NCBI GenBank assembly: GCA_902765655.1
Contig: CACXAK010000056.1
Coordinates: forward strand, 1-7,089
Length of the DNA stretch: 7,089 nucleotides
From: an uncultured bacterium
GTDB lineage: Bacteria > Cyanobacteriota > Vampirovibrionia > Gastranaerophilales > Gastranaerophilaceae
Direction: 5' to 3'
Shown: in pieces, positions 6,925-7,089 of the stretch
Numbering within the stretch: the first letter of the stretch is position 1
Layout: each line of letters begins with the position of its first letter
Translations under genes and position numbers: made by a program
Notes under the pieces: model-generated
The model's input: the letters and a program-made list of their open reading frames with translations, nothing else
What the model was told of the DNA's origin: nothing
The model's database searches: none

Positions 6925-7089
6925 ATGGGTAATTTTATAACTAAACCGCTTATAGAACAACATTTTCACGGAGCATATGGAATTGATTTCAATAAAGCAA
7001 CCGTAAATGATGTACTGGACCTAGCACAAAAAATAAAAAAAGAAGGAGTTGGCGGAATATTTCCGACTCTTGTTACCGACACCGTTGAA
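6925..7089 (+). CDS. nagA: N-acetylglucosamine-6-phosphate deacetylase-like amidohydrolase (partial, continues past window edge)
   Basis: The 55 visible residues begin MGNFITKPLIEQHFHGAYG. They resemble the NagA metal-site strand, where the HxHG motif (H13, H15, G16) is followed by G-x-D-F and then, after a helix, by KEGVGGIFPTLVTDT (39-53), matching the NagA pattern of a Gly-Val turn and PT-L-x-T. NagA removes acetate from GlcNAc-6-phosphate to give glucosamine-6-phosphate, which is either catabolised or returned to UDP-GlcNAc synthesis. In typical NagA the HxHG motif comes about 55-60 residues in, after half of a beta-sandwich domain. Here it is at residue 13, and an in-frame TAA at 6907-6909 excludes an upstream extension. 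The gene starts 47 nt after murE with no visible terminator, so read-through from the ftsI-murE operon is likely. Because the rest of the barrel is unseen, a related amidohydrolase remains possible. Confidence 0.72.
   Translation, partial: MGNFITKPLIEQHFHGAYGIDFNKATVNDVLDLAQKIKKEGVGGIFPTLVTDTVE

Noticed and set aside
1..7089. CRISPR arrays, insertion sequences, tRNA or rRNA genes, attachment sites.
   Set aside because: No regularly spaced long repeats, transposase motifs, terminal inverted repeats, tRNA-like cloverleaf or rRNA-like sequence were seen on either strand.

Overview
The window is an AT-rich, gene-dense bacterial segment. It has two divergent gene blocks separated by one 132-bp intergenic region (3489-3620), and no gene-free stretch reaches 300 bases. 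The genes use ATG starts and Shine-Dalgarno (SD) ribosome-binding sites, and TGA, where present, acts as a stop. Three features fit a diderm, possibly gut-associated lineage such as the non-photosynthetic cyanobacterial relatives (Vampirovibrionia/Melainabacteria, Gastranaerophilales): the meso-diaminopimelate-type MurE, a class B PBP without PASTA domains, and a secreted TPR protein. That placement is an inference from gene style and not a proof; a low-GC clostridial or elusimicrobial source cannot be excluded.

Minus-strand block (3488 down to 1): three tightly overlapping genes that should form one signalling operon. The first encodes a cytoplasmic cyclic-di-GMP phosphodiesterase-type protein with a helical N-terminus, a GAF domain and an HD-GYP domain (1776-3488). 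The second encodes an exported tetratricopeptide-repeat (TPR) protein (245-1786). The third is the start of a NarL/FixJ-like response regulator, which is cut by the left window edge (1-248). The genes overlap by 11 nt and then 4 nt (ATGA), which suggests translational coupling. A plausible promoter (TTGTAA, 17-nt spacer, TAAAAT) lies just upstream of the first gene.

Plus-strand block (3621 to the right edge): a cell-wall operon. It starts with a septal class B penicillin-binding protein (ftsI, 3621-5387), followed after a 14-nt gap with a very good SD by murE (5402-6877). After 47 nt comes the beginning of an N-acetylglucosamine-6-phosphate deacetylase-like gene (6925 to the edge). FtsI cross-links septal peptidoglycan. 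MurE adds the third stem-peptide residue. The nagA-like product would act on amino-sugar phosphate, either in wall recycling or in feeding hexosamine back to the wall pathway.

The points most worth a second look are: (1) the GAF domain of the HD-GYP protein carries an NKFDE-like signature known from cyclic-nucleotide-binding GAF domains; (2) three direct TTACAA repeats sit in the divergent promoter region, one of them on the predicted -35 box; (3) the nagA-like gene has an in-frame stop just before its start, so it lacks the usual N-terminal part of the beta-sandwich domain; (4) ftsI has no properly spaced SD but has an extended -10 placed so that transcription could begin at its ATG; (5) the division/cell-wall pair is detached from the usual dcw neighbours. 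I see no wholly new system, only an uncommon three-gene signalling operon and some unusual details.
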